Assembly: GCA_003557765.1 (NCBI GenBank)
Contig: PWNO01000042.1
Span: 1 to 22,139, forward strand
Length of the DNA stretch: 22,139 nt
Source: Bacteroidales bacterium
GTDB lineage: Bacteria; Bacteroidota; Bacteroidia; Bacteroidales; UBA7960
Reading direction: 5' to 3'
Numbering within the stretch: the stretch's first letter is position 1; each line of letters begins with the position of its first letter. The notes beneath the pieces are model-generated. The model searched no databases. It saw nothing but the letters and a program-made list of their open reading frames with translations, and had not been told where the DNA came from. Positions 14,954 through 22,139 of this stretch are shown here, one piece after another. A program made the position numbers and the translations under genes.

Positions 14954-16645
14954 ATGAGTAATATGCGCATCACAAATAAACTAAGCCAGCAAGCAAAACC
15001 GGCATCATGGATTGCAATGATGATGCTGGCCATGATCCTGCTCACTGGTGCTGCAAGGCCCGATCAAGGCAGCCAGAACTTTGAGATCAGCAAGAACATG
15101 GATATTTTTACCACTTTGTTTAAACAGCTGATTGTAAACTATGTAGATGATGTAAATGTGTCGGAGGTCATGAAGTCGGGCATAGACGGCATGTTGGAAC
15201 AATTGGATCCTTATACTACCTTTATTCCGGAATCGGAGATCGAAGACGTGCGGTTTATGACCACCGGCCAGTATGGTGGCATTGGTGCTACCATTCAGTC
15301 GAGGGGCGATCACGTGATGGTGGTGAAGCCCCACAAAGGCTTTCCGGCATATAAAGCCGGGCTGCTTCCCGGAGACATGATCATAGAAATCAACGGTCAA
15401 AGCACCACGGGGCTTGATTCAGACCAGGTGCGTACGTTGTTGCAGGGCCAACCCGGATCCAAGGTCGACCTGGTCATCGAGCGCGATAGCCAGCAGCTCG
15501 AAAAGAGCCTGGAGCGCGAAGTGGTCCGTGTGGATAACATTCCCTATTACGGTATGCTGGATGATGTCACCGGCTATATTAAGCTTACCGGTTTCACCAG
15601 GAACGCCGGCAGCCAGGTGAGAAGTGCCTTTGAAGACCTTGTGGAACAAGGTGCTGAAGCCATGGTTCTCGATCTTCGCGACAACGGCGGTGGCCTGCTG
15701 CATGAGGCAGTCCATATTGCCAACCTTTTCGTGGAGCAAGACGAACTTATCGTCAACACCCAGGGACGTCTGCCCGACAGGACCTCGGTGCATAAAACCA
15801 GAAATGAGCCGCTCGACAGTGATATGCCACTTGCAGTGCTCATAAACAGGCAAAGTGCTTCAGCCTCTGAGATTGTCGCTGGTGCGATCCAGGACCTGGA
15901 CCGGGGCGTGGTGATCGGTCAGCGCAGCTTTGGCAAAGGACTGGTGCAAAATGTGGTGCCCCTCAGCTACAACACCCAGCTCAAGGTGACGGTTGCAGAA
16001 TATTTTATTCCGAGCGGAAGAAGCATCCAGGCGATCAATTATGCTGAAATGCGTGAAGATGGGAGTGTTTCGGAGATCCCGGATTCCCTTAAGACCCCTC
16101 ATGAGACCCGGGGTGGCAGAAAAGTATATGAGGGTGGCGGAATTGAACCGGACATCATCGTCGAAAGGCCTGATCCGGGTACATTTATCCGCGGACTTGT
16201 AAATCAGCATATGATCTTTGACTTCGCCACACATTTTCAGCGCCTGCATGAGGCCATTGATGAGCCAGGTGAGTTTAAGGTGTCTGCAGAGAAGTACCAG
16301 GCGTTTCTTGCCTTTATCACAGATCAGGACTTTTCTTACCAGACCAGGAGTGAACGTGTGCTTGCAGAATTGCAACAAGCTGCCGAAAAAGAGAGCTATT
16401 ACGAGGCCCTTGAACCTGAAATCACCCGCCTGAAAGCACTGATCGAAGAAGAAAAGGCCAAAGATCCTGAAACCTATCGCAAGGAGGTGAAACAGCTGTT
16501 GCTCGAAGAGATTGTGTCCAGGTATTATTACCAGGAAGGACGTGTGATTGTGTCCCTGGACGCAGACCCGGATATCAATGAGGCGCTCCGGGTTTTGGCA
16601 GATCAGCATACTTATCAGGATATTCTTGCCGCCGGGCAGCAATAG
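14954..16645 (+). CDS. S41 family C-terminal processing peptidase with PDZ domain
   Basis: Serine-Lys protease of the CtpA/Prc type that trims or degrades envelope proteins. It is 563 residues. Layout: an N-terminal signal or anchor helix (residues ~19-34), a short N-terminal domain with LDPYTTFIPE, a PDZ domain about 95-170 (GQYGGIGATI through LLPGDMIIEINGQ), the S41 catalytic domain about 185-380, and a long charged helical C-terminus. Catalytic residues are the Ser within SASASE (301-306) and Lys328 in SFGKG; the VLDLRDNGGGLL strand is typical. It probably faces the periplasm. In Bacteroidetes it often follows yidD, but here the octamer array and 250 bp separate it, so it likely has its own leader. 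It is convergent with the ABC-F gene, 25 bp away, with no terminator. Confidence 0.95.
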   Translation: MSNMRITNKLSQQAKPASWIAMMMLAMILLTGAARPDQGSQNFEISKNMDIFTTLFKQLIVNYVDDVNVSEVMKSGIDGMLEQLDPYTTFIPESEIEDVRFMTTGQYGGIGATIQSRGDHVMVVKPHKGFPAYKAGLLPGDMIIEINGQSTTGLDSDQVRTLLQGQPGSKVDLVIERDSQQLEKSLEREVVRVDNIPYYGMLDDVTGYIKLTGFTRNAGSQVRSAFEDLVEQGAEAMVLDLRDNGGGLLHEAVHIANLFVEQDELIVNTQGRLPDRTSVHKTRNEPLDSDMPLAVLINRQSASASEIVAGAIQDLDRGVVIGQRSFGKGLVQNVVPLSYNTQLKVTVAEYFIPSGRSIQAINYAEMREDGSVSEIPDSLKTPHETRGGRKVYEGGGIEPDIIVERPDPGTFIRGLVNQHMIFDFATHFQRLHEAIDEPGEFKVSAEKYQAFLAFITDQDFSYQTRSERVLAELQQAAEKESYYEALEPEITRLKALIEEEKAKDPETYRKEVKQLLLEEIVSRYYYQEGRVIVSLDADPDINEALRVLADQHTYQDILAAGQQ

Positions 16646-16670
16646 GGGAAGCGTGCGTTAAACGCCATAA

Positions 16671-18617
16671 CTATTGCTGATCGCCGGTCAGCACTTCAAG
16701 CTTTGTTTGTGCATCTTCCCACTCTGCTTCCAGTTGCCGGAGCTGTTTTTTTACCTTATCGTATTCTTGAAACACCTCTCCGCTTTGTATTTTCTCATGG
16801 TCCAGGAGGGGATCCGCAATAATTGCTTCAAGCTGTGAAGCACGTGTTTCCAGCTTTTCTATGGCTTCTTCGGCCCGTGTAACCAGCTTTTCAAGTTTTC
16901 TGATGTCACGCTCCCTGGCTTTCTTTTCTTCATAGGATGTCTTGGTGGCAGAAGGTCCGGCTGTACTTTTTATTTGTTGCTTCTTTGCAGCTTCCAATTC
17001 AGCCAGGGACTCGATGCGCCGATTGGAGATAAAATCGTAGATGTCGCCGATAAACTCACGGATGCGCTTGTTTCTGAATTCAAAGACCTTCTCCGTAAGT
17101 CCCTGCAGGAAGTCCCTGTCATGTGATACTACGATGATGGTGCCCCCGAACTGCAGCAGTGCATTTTTAAGGATGTCTTTGGACCGCATATCCAGATGGT
17201 TGGTAGGCTCGTCCAACACCAGCAGGTTGACTGGATCCAACAGCATCCTCGCAATGGCCAACCGTGTTTTTTCTCCTCCGGAGAGTACCTTCACCTTCTT
17301 ATCGATGTCCTCTCCGCTGAAAAGGAATCCGCCAAGGATGTTTCGTACTTGCTTTCGGGCTTCACCGGTGGCCGCCTCATCAAGGATCTCAAACACGGTT
17401 TTGTCCGGATCCAGGTATTCTGATTGGTTTTGGGCGAAGTAGCCGATCTTCACCTGGTGTCCAAGCCTGATGCTTCCCTCATGTTGCAGCTCACCCGTAA
17501 TGATGCGCGCAAGCGTGGTCTTGCCCTCCCCATTGCGTCCAACAAAAGCCACACGTTCACCCCTGGCAAGCAGAAAGCTGAGGTCGCGCAATACCTCGTG
17601 GTCGCCATAGCTTTTGCAAACATTGCTGGCCTCGAGGCTCACCTTTCCTGAGGGAGGAGCCTCCGGGAAGCGAAAGTGAATGGCGCTCCTGTCCGTCTCT
17701 TCTACCTCCACCTTCTCCATCTTTTCAAGCATTTTTACCTTAGACTGCACCTGCTTGGCCTTGGTGGCCTTGGCGCGGAAACGGGTGATGAAGCGCTCGA
17801 TTTGGGCGATCTCACGCTGCTGGTTGGTAAAGGCAGCCATCTCCCTCTCCATCCTTTCCTGGCGAAGCATCTCATAGTCTGAGTAGCAAGCCTTGTAGTC
17901 ATAAATCTTACCAAGGCTGATCTCTATTGTGCGGTTGGTGATGTTGTCGAGGAAGGCCCTGTCGTGCGATACCAGCATCACTGCCCCAGGATAGCTCCCC
18001 AGGAAGCCTTCCAGCCATTGAATGGATTCGATGTCCAGGTGGTTCGTTGGTTCGTCGAGTAACAACAGTTCGGGTAGCTGCAGTAACAGCTTGGCAAGCT
18101 CCACACGCATTTGCCAGCCACCGCTAAACTCATCCAGCGGCCGGTTCAGATCCTTGCGGTCAAATCCAAGTCCCAGCAGCACCTTCTCAGAGCCGGCCTC
18201 CTGCGTGGCACCCCCAAGAAGCTCGTAACGCTCGCTGGCCTCTGCCAGCCGCTGAGTGCATCGCTGATAGTCTTCACTTTCGTAATCGGTGCGACTGGTA
18301 ATGTCATTGGTAAGCAGACCGATCTCCTTTTCCAGGGCTTGTGCCTCAGTGAAGGCTTGCATGGCTTCAGCAAGTACCGTGGTTTTCGATTGAAAATGAA
18401 TTTCCTGGGGCAGATAACCGACCTTGCTGCCAGCCGGCTTCGATACGGTGCCAGTCTCGGGAGTGAAATTTCCGGTTATGATGCGCATCAACGTGGTCTT
18501 TCCTGCACCGTTCTTGCCAACCAGACCGATGCGGTCACGCCTGTTGATGATGAAGGTGACGTCGTCAAAAAGCACCTCACCGGTGAACTGGACTGACAGG
18601 TTATTGACCGAAAACAT
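16671..18617 (-). CDS. ABC-F family ATP-binding protein (Uup/YdiF-like)
   Basis: Soluble twin-ATPase without membrane domain. ABC-F proteins act on the ribosome at the E site (translation factors, stalling relief, sometimes antibiotic protection). It is 648 residues. The first ABC domain has Walker A GKNGAGKTT (residues 34-42), signature FSGGW, Walker B LLLLDEPTNHLD. A basic linker follows (~235-320, QREIAQIERFITRFRAKATKA), the part that reaches the P-site tRNA. The second ABC domain has GRNGEGKTT, LSGGEKTR, LLVLDEPTNHLD. A C-terminal coiled coil rich in Lys/Glu occupies ~565-645. All ATPase motifs are intact. It is downstream of aspS on the same strand, with a 157-bp spacer containing an octamer array. 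The subfamily cannot be fixed by eye, and a resistance role is unlikely given the housekeeping context. Confidence 0.95.
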   Translation of the reverse strand: MFSVNNLSVQFTGEVLFDDVTFIINRRDRIGLVGKNGAGKTTLMRIITGNFTPETGTVSKPAGSKVGYLPQEIHFQSKTTVLAEAMQAFTEAQALEKEIGLLTNDITSRTDYESEDYQRCTQRLAEASERYELLGGATQEAGSEKVLLGLGFDRKDLNRPLDEFSGGWQMRVELAKLLLQLPELLLLDEPTNHLDIESIQWLEGFLGSYPGAVMLVSHDRAFLDNITNRTIEISLGKIYDYKACYSDYEMLRQERMEREMAAFTNQQREIAQIERFITRFRAKATKAKQVQSKVKMLEKMEKVEVEETDRSAIHFRFPEAPPSGKVSLEASNVCKSYGDHEVLRDLSFLLARGERVAFVGRNGEGKTTLARIITGELQHEGSIRLGHQVKIGYFAQNQSEYLDPDKTVFEILDEAATGEARKQVRNILGGFLFSGEDIDKKVKVLSGGEKTRLAIARMLLDPVNLLVLDEPTNHLDMRSKDILKNALLQFGGTIIVVSHDRDFLQGLTEKVFEFRNKRIREFIGDIYDFISNRRIESLAELEAAKKQQIKSTAGPSATKTSYEEKKARERDIRKLEKLVTRAEEAIEKLETRASQLEAIIADPLLDHEKIQSGEVFQEYDKVKKQLRQLEAEWEDAQTKLEVLTGDQQ

Positions 18618-18631
18618 GGTTGTTTATGCTT

Positions 18632-18703
18632 AAAAGGACGAAATGACAAAAGGACAAAAAGTCAAAATGTCGAAAAGTCGAAATGTCGAAAGGTCCGGGC
18701 TTG
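18632..18703 (-). repeat. Octamer array D (8 units plus cap) before the ABC-F gene
   Basis: Eight units in perfect 8-bp register on the + strand: aaaaggac, gaaatgac, aaaaggac, aaaaagtc, aaaatgtc, gaaaagtc, gaaatgtc, gaaaggtc (18632-18695), then the cap cgggcttg (18696-18703), identical to that of array B. Units 1-3 end in GAC or GGAC; units 4-8 end in GTC. The array starts 14 nt before the ABC-F start codon. Confidence 0.92.
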
Positions 18704-18716
18704 CATTGTTTTTAAG

Positions 18717-18730
18717 GTTTGAAGTTTGAA
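18717..18730. repeat. Short direct repeat (GTTTGAA)2
   Basis: Two exact copies of GTTTGAA, followed by GTG, lie 13 bp beyond the cap of array D. A single GTTTGAAG also occurs at 14864-14871, 6 bp beyond the cap of array C, but in the opposite orientation relative to its array. This is probably another short-period repeat of the kind seen at 14732. Confidence 0.4.
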
Positions 18731-18774
18731 GTGTCCCGGGAAACCAACAACCCGGTCAGCGCCTATGATGCGGT

Positions 18775-20523
18775 TTAAGGCCTGAATACCCGCAGGTGTA
18801 ATTCCTTTAGCTGGTCTTCGTCGATGGTGGAGGGGCTGTCGATCATCACATCACGTCCTGCATTGTTTTTTGGAAATGCAATGTAGTCACGGATGGTTTC
18901 TGATCCGCCAAACAAGGCACACCAGCGGTCGAAGCCAAAGGCCACGCCACCATGAGGCGGCGCACCATATTGGAAGGCATCCATCAGGAACCCAAACTGT
19001 TTTTTTGCTTCTTCCGGGGTGAAACCCAGGGCATCAAACATTTTTTCCTGGAGTGGCCTGTCGTAGATCCTTATGGATCCACCGCCGATCTCCACACCGT
19101 TAATGACCATGTCATAGGCATTGGCACGTACCTTGCCTGGCTCATTTTCCAGCAGCGGGATATCTTCCTTGATGGGGGCAGTGAAAGGGTGGTGCATGGC
19201 ATAGAAGCGCCGGGTTTCATCGTCCCACTCGAGCAGGGGGAAGTCGGTAACCCAGAGGCAGGCAAAGGTATTGGGATCGCGCAGCTCCAGGCGGTTGCCC
19301 ATCTCCAGGCGTAGTTCACCAAGGGCCTTCCGTGCGGCATCCGTTTCGCCTGCCAGGATGAGCAACAGGTCTCCAGGCATTGCCTCCATTGCATCGGCCC
19401 AGTTTTTTAGCTGATCCTGGTCAAAAAACTTGTCTACGGATGATTTAAAACTGCCGTCTTCATTGTACTTGACATATACGAGGCCTTTGGCACCGATCTG
19501 GGGCCGCTGGACCCAATCTGTGAGGGCATCCAACTGCTTGCGGCTGTAATTTCCGCAGCCTTTCGCGCAGATGCCCGCAACAATCTCAGCGTTGTCAAAG
19601 ACCTTGAAACCCTTGTGCTGCGCCAGGTCGTTGAGCTCTGTGAAGCGCATGCCAAAACGGATGTCGGGCTTGTCTGTACCGTAATATTTCATGGCGTCAG
19701 CATAGCTCATTCGGTCAAAATGAATGTTTTGCACGCCTTTGACTGTCCGGAACAGATGTTTGGCCAGACCTTCAAAAGTCTCCAGCACGTCATCGCGGGT
19801 CACGAACGACATTTCGCAGTCGATCTGCGTAAATTCGGGCTGGCGGTCGGCGCGGAGGTCCTCGTCGCGGAAGCATTTTACGATCTGAAAATAGCGATCG
19901 AGGCCACCTACCATCAGCAGCTGCTTGAAGGTCTGCGGCGACTGTGGCAGGGCATAAAATTCACCGGGGTGCATGCGGGATGGCACCACAAAGTCGCGGG
20001 CCCCTTCGGGCGTCGATTTGATCAGCACCGGGGTTTCCACTTCCAAAAAGTGTTTGTCATGAAGGTAATTCCTGGTTTCCAGCGCCATCTTATGTCGCAA
20101 CTCCAGGTTGCGGCGTACCACATCCCTGCGGATGTCCAGGTAACGATACTTCATACGGAGTTCGTCTCCACCATCGGTCTCTTCCTCTATGGTAAAAGGC
20201 GGTGTGTTGGCTTCGTTCAGCACTACGACCTCCGTGGCAACGATCTCGATGTCGCCGGTAGGCATCTTGGGGTTCTTGCTGCTGCGCTCAGTAACCCTGC
20301 CCCTGACCTGAAGCACGTATTCACGCCCCAGCTCGCGTGCCTGTGCACAAAGGGCCGCATCGGTTTCCATGTTGAAAGCCAATTGGGTGATCCCATAACG
20401 GTCGCGCAGGTCAATGAAGGTCATCCCCCCGAGATCCCTGGATCGTTGTATCCAGCCGCATAATACCACCTCTTTTCCTTTGTCTTCGATGCGGAGTTCG
20501 CCGCAATGATGTGTTCTAAGCAT
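18775..20523 (-). CDS. aspS: Aspartyl-tRNA synthetase
   Basis: Class IIb synthetase that charges tRNA-Asp. It is 582 residues, the bacterial form: N-terminal OB-fold anticodon domain (~1-105, [21 protein letters not shown]), the catalytic core with motif 2 [18 protein letters not shown], the inserted GAD-type domain (~285-410), and motif 3 GVAFGFDRW near the end. In the anticodon domain the residue after SRD is Leu and a Lys occupies the SSKN position. These match Asp-specific (discriminating) enzymes such as that of E. coli rather than the His/Gly of non-discriminating AspRS, so it probably does not charge tRNA-Asn. ATG 20523 is the family start, has no Shine-Dalgarno, and follows a -7 box and octamer array. 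The ABC-F gene is downstream. Confidence 0.98.
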   Translation of the reverse strand: MLRTHHCGELRIEDKGKEVVLCGWIQRSRDLGGMTFIDLRDRYGITQLAFNMETDAALCAQARELGREYVLQVRGRVTERSSKNPKMPTGDIEIVATEVVVLNEANTPPFTIEEETDGGDELRMKYRYLDIRRDVVRRNLELRHKMALETRNYLHDKHFLEVETPVLIKSTPEGARDFVVPSRMHPGEFYALPQSPQTFKQLLMVGGLDRYFQIVKCFRDEDLRADRQPEFTQIDCEMSFVTRDDVLETFEGLAKHLFRTVKGVQNIHFDRMSYADAMKYYGTDKPDIRFGMRFTELNDLAQHKGFKVFDNAEIVAGICAKGCGNYSRKQLDALTDWVQRPQIGAKGLVYVKYNEDGSFKSSVDKFFDQDQLKNWADAMEAMPGDLLLILAGETDAARKALGELRLEMGNRLELRDPNTFACLWVTDFPLLEWDDETRRFYAMHHPFTAPIKEDIPLLENEPGKVRANAYDMVINGVEIGGGSIRIYDRPLQEKMFDALGFTPEEAKKQFGFLMDAFQYGAPPHGGVAFGFDRWCALFGGSETIRDYIAFPKNNAGRDVMIDSPSTIDEDQLKELHLRVFRP

Positions 20524-20548
20524 AATAATTGGTTTTTTTTACAGGGGG

Positions 20549-20556
20549 CAAAGGTA
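20549..20556 (-). promoter_or_regulatory. Predicted -7 element of aspS (TACCTTTG)
   Basis: The minus strand reads TACCTTTG followed by CCCCC, the same sequence context as the cysS -7 box (shared GGGCAAAGGTA on the + strand). It lies 25 nt before the aspS ATG. The octamer array abuts it on the upstream side and covers the -33 position, whose best candidates (TTTTG, TTTC) are octamer sequence at imperfect spacing. Confidence 0.6.
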
Positions 20557-20563
20557 CAAAAAC

Positions 20564-20675
20564 ACAAGGACAAAAGGAGGAAAGGACGAAAAGACGGAAG
20601 GACAAAAAGACGAAAGGACAAAAGGACAAAAGGTCGAAAAGTCAAAAGGTCAAAAGGTCGAAAAGTCGGGGTATG
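20564..20675 (-). repeat. Octamer array E (13 units plus cap) upstream of aspS
   Basis: Thirteen units hold an unbroken 8-bp register on the + strand from 20564 to 20667. The first eight end in GAC (one in GAG), for example gaaaggac and aaaaagac. The last five end in GTC: aaaaggtc, gaaaagtc, aaaaggtc, aaaaggtc, gaaaagtc. A cap-like ggggtatg follows (20668-20675). It is the longest array in the window and lies beyond the -7 box, so it is probably upstream of the transcript start. Confidence 0.92.
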
Positions 20676-20776
20676 CGGCTTATGTGTGAAAAATTTTGAT
20701 TATATTGGTGAGGTTAGACGATTGCCAACAAACAATTAATAAATCATTGAATTGAGTTAGTTTTAATCAATCATAC

Positions 20777-20789
20777 AGGTTAATAACCT
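20777..20789 (+). promoter_or_regulatory. Small palindrome in the leader of the amphi-Trp gene
   Basis: AGGTTA-a-TAACCT, a 6-bp perfect palindrome with a 1-nt centre, 14 nt before the ATG at 20804. It could be an operator half-pair or a minor hairpin near the ribosome site. A weak -7 candidate, TAGTTTTA, is at 20758-20765. Confidence 0.3.
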
Positions 20790-20803
20790 CAAAAAATAAA
20801 ATC

Positions 20804-21079
20804 ATGGCAGAAAAAACAGTATTGCTCAGCACCAAGGAAGCCAAAGGAAGGCAGGAAATTGCCGATACACTGAAGCACATCGCAGACAAAATTGCTGGTG
20901 GCAAGCTTACCCTGAAGGCCGGTCAGGACAGTGTAGATCTTGAGATGCCGGAACAGCTGGTTCTGGAGGTAAAGGTCAGCGACAAGGCGAAGAAATCCAA
21001 AGGCACTCAGCACGAGCTTGAGCTCGAGATCAAGTGGTATGACGAGGGTTTACCTGGCGGCACCCTGGAGCTGGAGTAG
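20804..21079 (+). CDS. Amphi-Trp domain-containing protein
   Basis: 91-residue cytoplasmic protein with no signal peptide. It begins with VLLSTKEAKGRQEIADTLKHIADKIAGGKL, a helix-forming stretch, followed by alternating strands (SVDLEMPEQLVLEVKVSD) and the closing HELELEIKWYDEGLPGGTLELE, with the single Trp in an amphipathic strand that gives the amphi-Trp family its name. The family occurs in halophilic archaea and many bacteria; its function is not established. The ATG at 20804 is preceded by an A-rich leader without Shine-Dalgarno. It is divergent from aspS and convergent with the S9 peptidase, with only 38 bp and no hairpin between the stops. Confidence 0.85.
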   Translation: MAEKTVLLSTKEAKGRQEIADTLKHIADKIAGGKLTLKAGQDSVDLEMPEQLVLEVKVSDKAKKSKGTQHELELEIKWYDEGLPGGTLELE

Positions 21080-21117
21080 AAAGACGGCTTTTGGCTTTTG
21101 GCGGTTGATGCAAATGG

Positions 21118-22139
21118 TTAATTGGTCAGTTCGTAACCGTCATCGATGCCTTTCCTTATGGCGGGGATGCCTTCTTCCATCCACACCGGGGTGGGTTTTC
21201 CCTTGAGGTAGTGATCGAAGAACTGATACATCCGGATGCTGAGGTCCATCCTGTTGGGCCACCTCCTGAGGTTGTGCGCCTCGTCGTTGTAGTTGAGCAT
21301 CCATACGGGCTGACCGAGGCGGCGCAGGGCCATGAAATATTCAATGCCCTGGTACCACGGCACGGCGCCGTCGGCATCGTTGTGCATCATCAGCAGGGGC
21401 GTGTTGACCCGGTCGGCAAAGAATACCGGGGAGTTTTCCACATAGCGCATGGTTTTATCCCATAGCGTGCCCCCGATGCGGCTTTGCGTTTCCTCGTACT
21501 GGTAGATGCGGCTCATTCCGGTAACCCAGCGAATTCCACCGTAAGCGCTGATCATGTTGCTTACCGGGGCACCTGCCATGGCCGCCCTGAAGATGTCCGT
21601 GCGGGTGATCAGCCAGGCAATCTGGTACCCGGCCCAGCTTTGTCCCTGGATGCCAATGTTTTCCCTGTCGATGAAATCGTATTGGTTCAGCATGGCCTTG
21701 GTGCCGCTTACAATGGCTTCGTAGGCGCTTTGGCCGGGATATCCGATGCGGTAGCGAATGTCGGGGACAAAAACAATGTATCCATTGCTCACGAGGTAGG
21801 ATCTGTTTACCGTCGAGCGGCTTGGCGAAGGAATCTGGTGCATGTGCTTGCCGTCAGAGGTGCGCTCATAAAAGTATACGATCATCGGGTATTCCTTGTC
21901 GGGGTCCATGTCTTCCGGCGTATAAAACAAGCCCTGCAGGGTATCGTTGGCAAAGGATACCCAGTCGACCAGCTTAACCTCTCCCCATCGGTATTCGTCC
22001 TGTTGGGGGTTGGCATCCGAAATGCGCAATGGGTTATTAAAATACAGGTCACTCACCCAGAGGTCCGGGAATTTTTTAAATGTGCTTTTCTGCCATAGCA
22101 ACTTTTCTGCATCCGTGGCTTTTCTTGGAGGGAAGAAAC
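21118..22139 (-). CDS. Prolyl oligopeptidase (S9) family peptidase, C-terminal catalytic part
   Basis: The frame is open to the right window edge, so the N-terminus (signal peptide and beta-propeller, typically several hundred residues) lies outside. About 340 residues are present, covering the end of the propeller (LWVSDLYFNNPLRISDANPQQ) and the alpha/beta-hydrolase domain. The catalytic Ser is in GIQGQSWAGYQ (G-x-S-x-G), the Asp in HNDADGAVPWYQG, and the His in NDEAHNL, so the triad is complete. Family enzymes cleave peptides, often after Pro or with dipeptidyl-peptidase activity, usually in the periplasm in Bacteroidetes. The apparent start at 22101 is only an internal TTG. It is convergent with the amphi-Trp gene. 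Confidence 0.92.
   Translation of the reverse strand, partial: FFPPRKATDAEKLLWQKSTFKKFPDLWVSDLYFNNPLRISDANPQQDEYRWGEVKLVDWVSFANDTLQGLFYTPEDMDPDKEYPMIVYFYERTSDGKHMHQIPSPSRSTVNRSYLVSNGYIVFVPDIRYRIGYPGQSAYEAIVSGTKAMLNQYDFIDRENIGIQGQSWAGYQIAWLITRTDIFRAAMAGAPVSNMISAYGGIRWVTGMSRIYQYEETQSRIGGTLWDKTMRYVENSPVFFADRVNTPLLMMHNDADGAVPWYQGIEYFMALRRLGQPVWMLNYNDEAHNLRRWPNRMDLSIRMYQFFDHYLKGKPTPVWMEEGIPAIRKGIDDGYELTN

Noticed and set aside
16646..16670. Terminator between the convergent S41 and ABC-F genes
   Set aside because: The 25-bp spacer has no inverted repeat or T-tract.
20421..20645. 74-codon minus-strand frame across array E
   Set aside because: It is translated octamer repeat running into aspS in another frame, with no independent gene character.

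Overview
The window is about 22 kb of chromosomal DNA from a member of the Bacteroidetes, probably an anaerobic Bacteroidales-like lineage. This rests on four things. The gene order DUF4271 protein, hemD, rnpA, yidD, S41 peptidase is typical of the phylum. There are several -7 promoter elements of the form TAnnTTTG. Shine-Dalgarno sequences are missing in front of nearly every gene. The window also has a pta-ackA acetate pair and a two-gene RND/TolC efflux tail. Species cannot be told from the sequence. No rRNA, tRNA, CRISPR array, insertion sequence or phage gene was seen.

Layout. 1-3291 (+): the C-terminal two thirds of an RND efflux pump overlapping a TolC-like outer-membrane factor. 3553-5902 (-): a patatin-like lipase followed by cysS. 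5996-6664 (+): a small secreted, barrel-like protein with a His/Pro-rich tail, ending at a two-way terminator shared with a Tat-signal radical SAM protein (6855-7919, -). 8269-9282 (+): a dihydroorotate-dehydrogenase-like flavoprotein, the only gene here with a strong Shine-Dalgarno, sharing a two-way terminator with the convergent pta-ackA pair (9465-11778, -). 12226-14703 (+): DUF4271 membrane protein, hemD, rnpA and yidD, tightly packed, followed by an S41 C-terminal processing peptidase (14954-16645). 16671-20523 (-): an ABC-F ATPase downstream of aspS. 20804-21079 (+): an amphi-Trp domain protein. 21118-22139 (-): the C-terminal catalytic domain of an S9 peptidase cut by the window end.

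How the genes relate. Most are housekeeping: aminoacylation (cysS, aspS), translation support (ABC-F, rnpA), membrane protein insertion (yidD), haem synthesis (hemD), acetate and ATP metabolism (pta, ackA), envelope proteolysis and efflux.

The most unusual signal is non-coding. Five intergenic spacers carry a degenerate tandem array with a strict 8-bp period, consensus RAAARGWC on the non-coding strand. Each begins 12 to 40 nt before a start codon (cysS, patatin, S41, ABC-F, aspS). All lie in the same orientation relative to that gene, so the coding strand is pyrimidine-rich. Four of the five end, on the side away from the gene, in a shared 8-bp cap related to CGGGCTTG. This looks like a dispersed, oriented 5'-leader or promoter-proximal repeat family, and it is the best candidate here for something undescribed.
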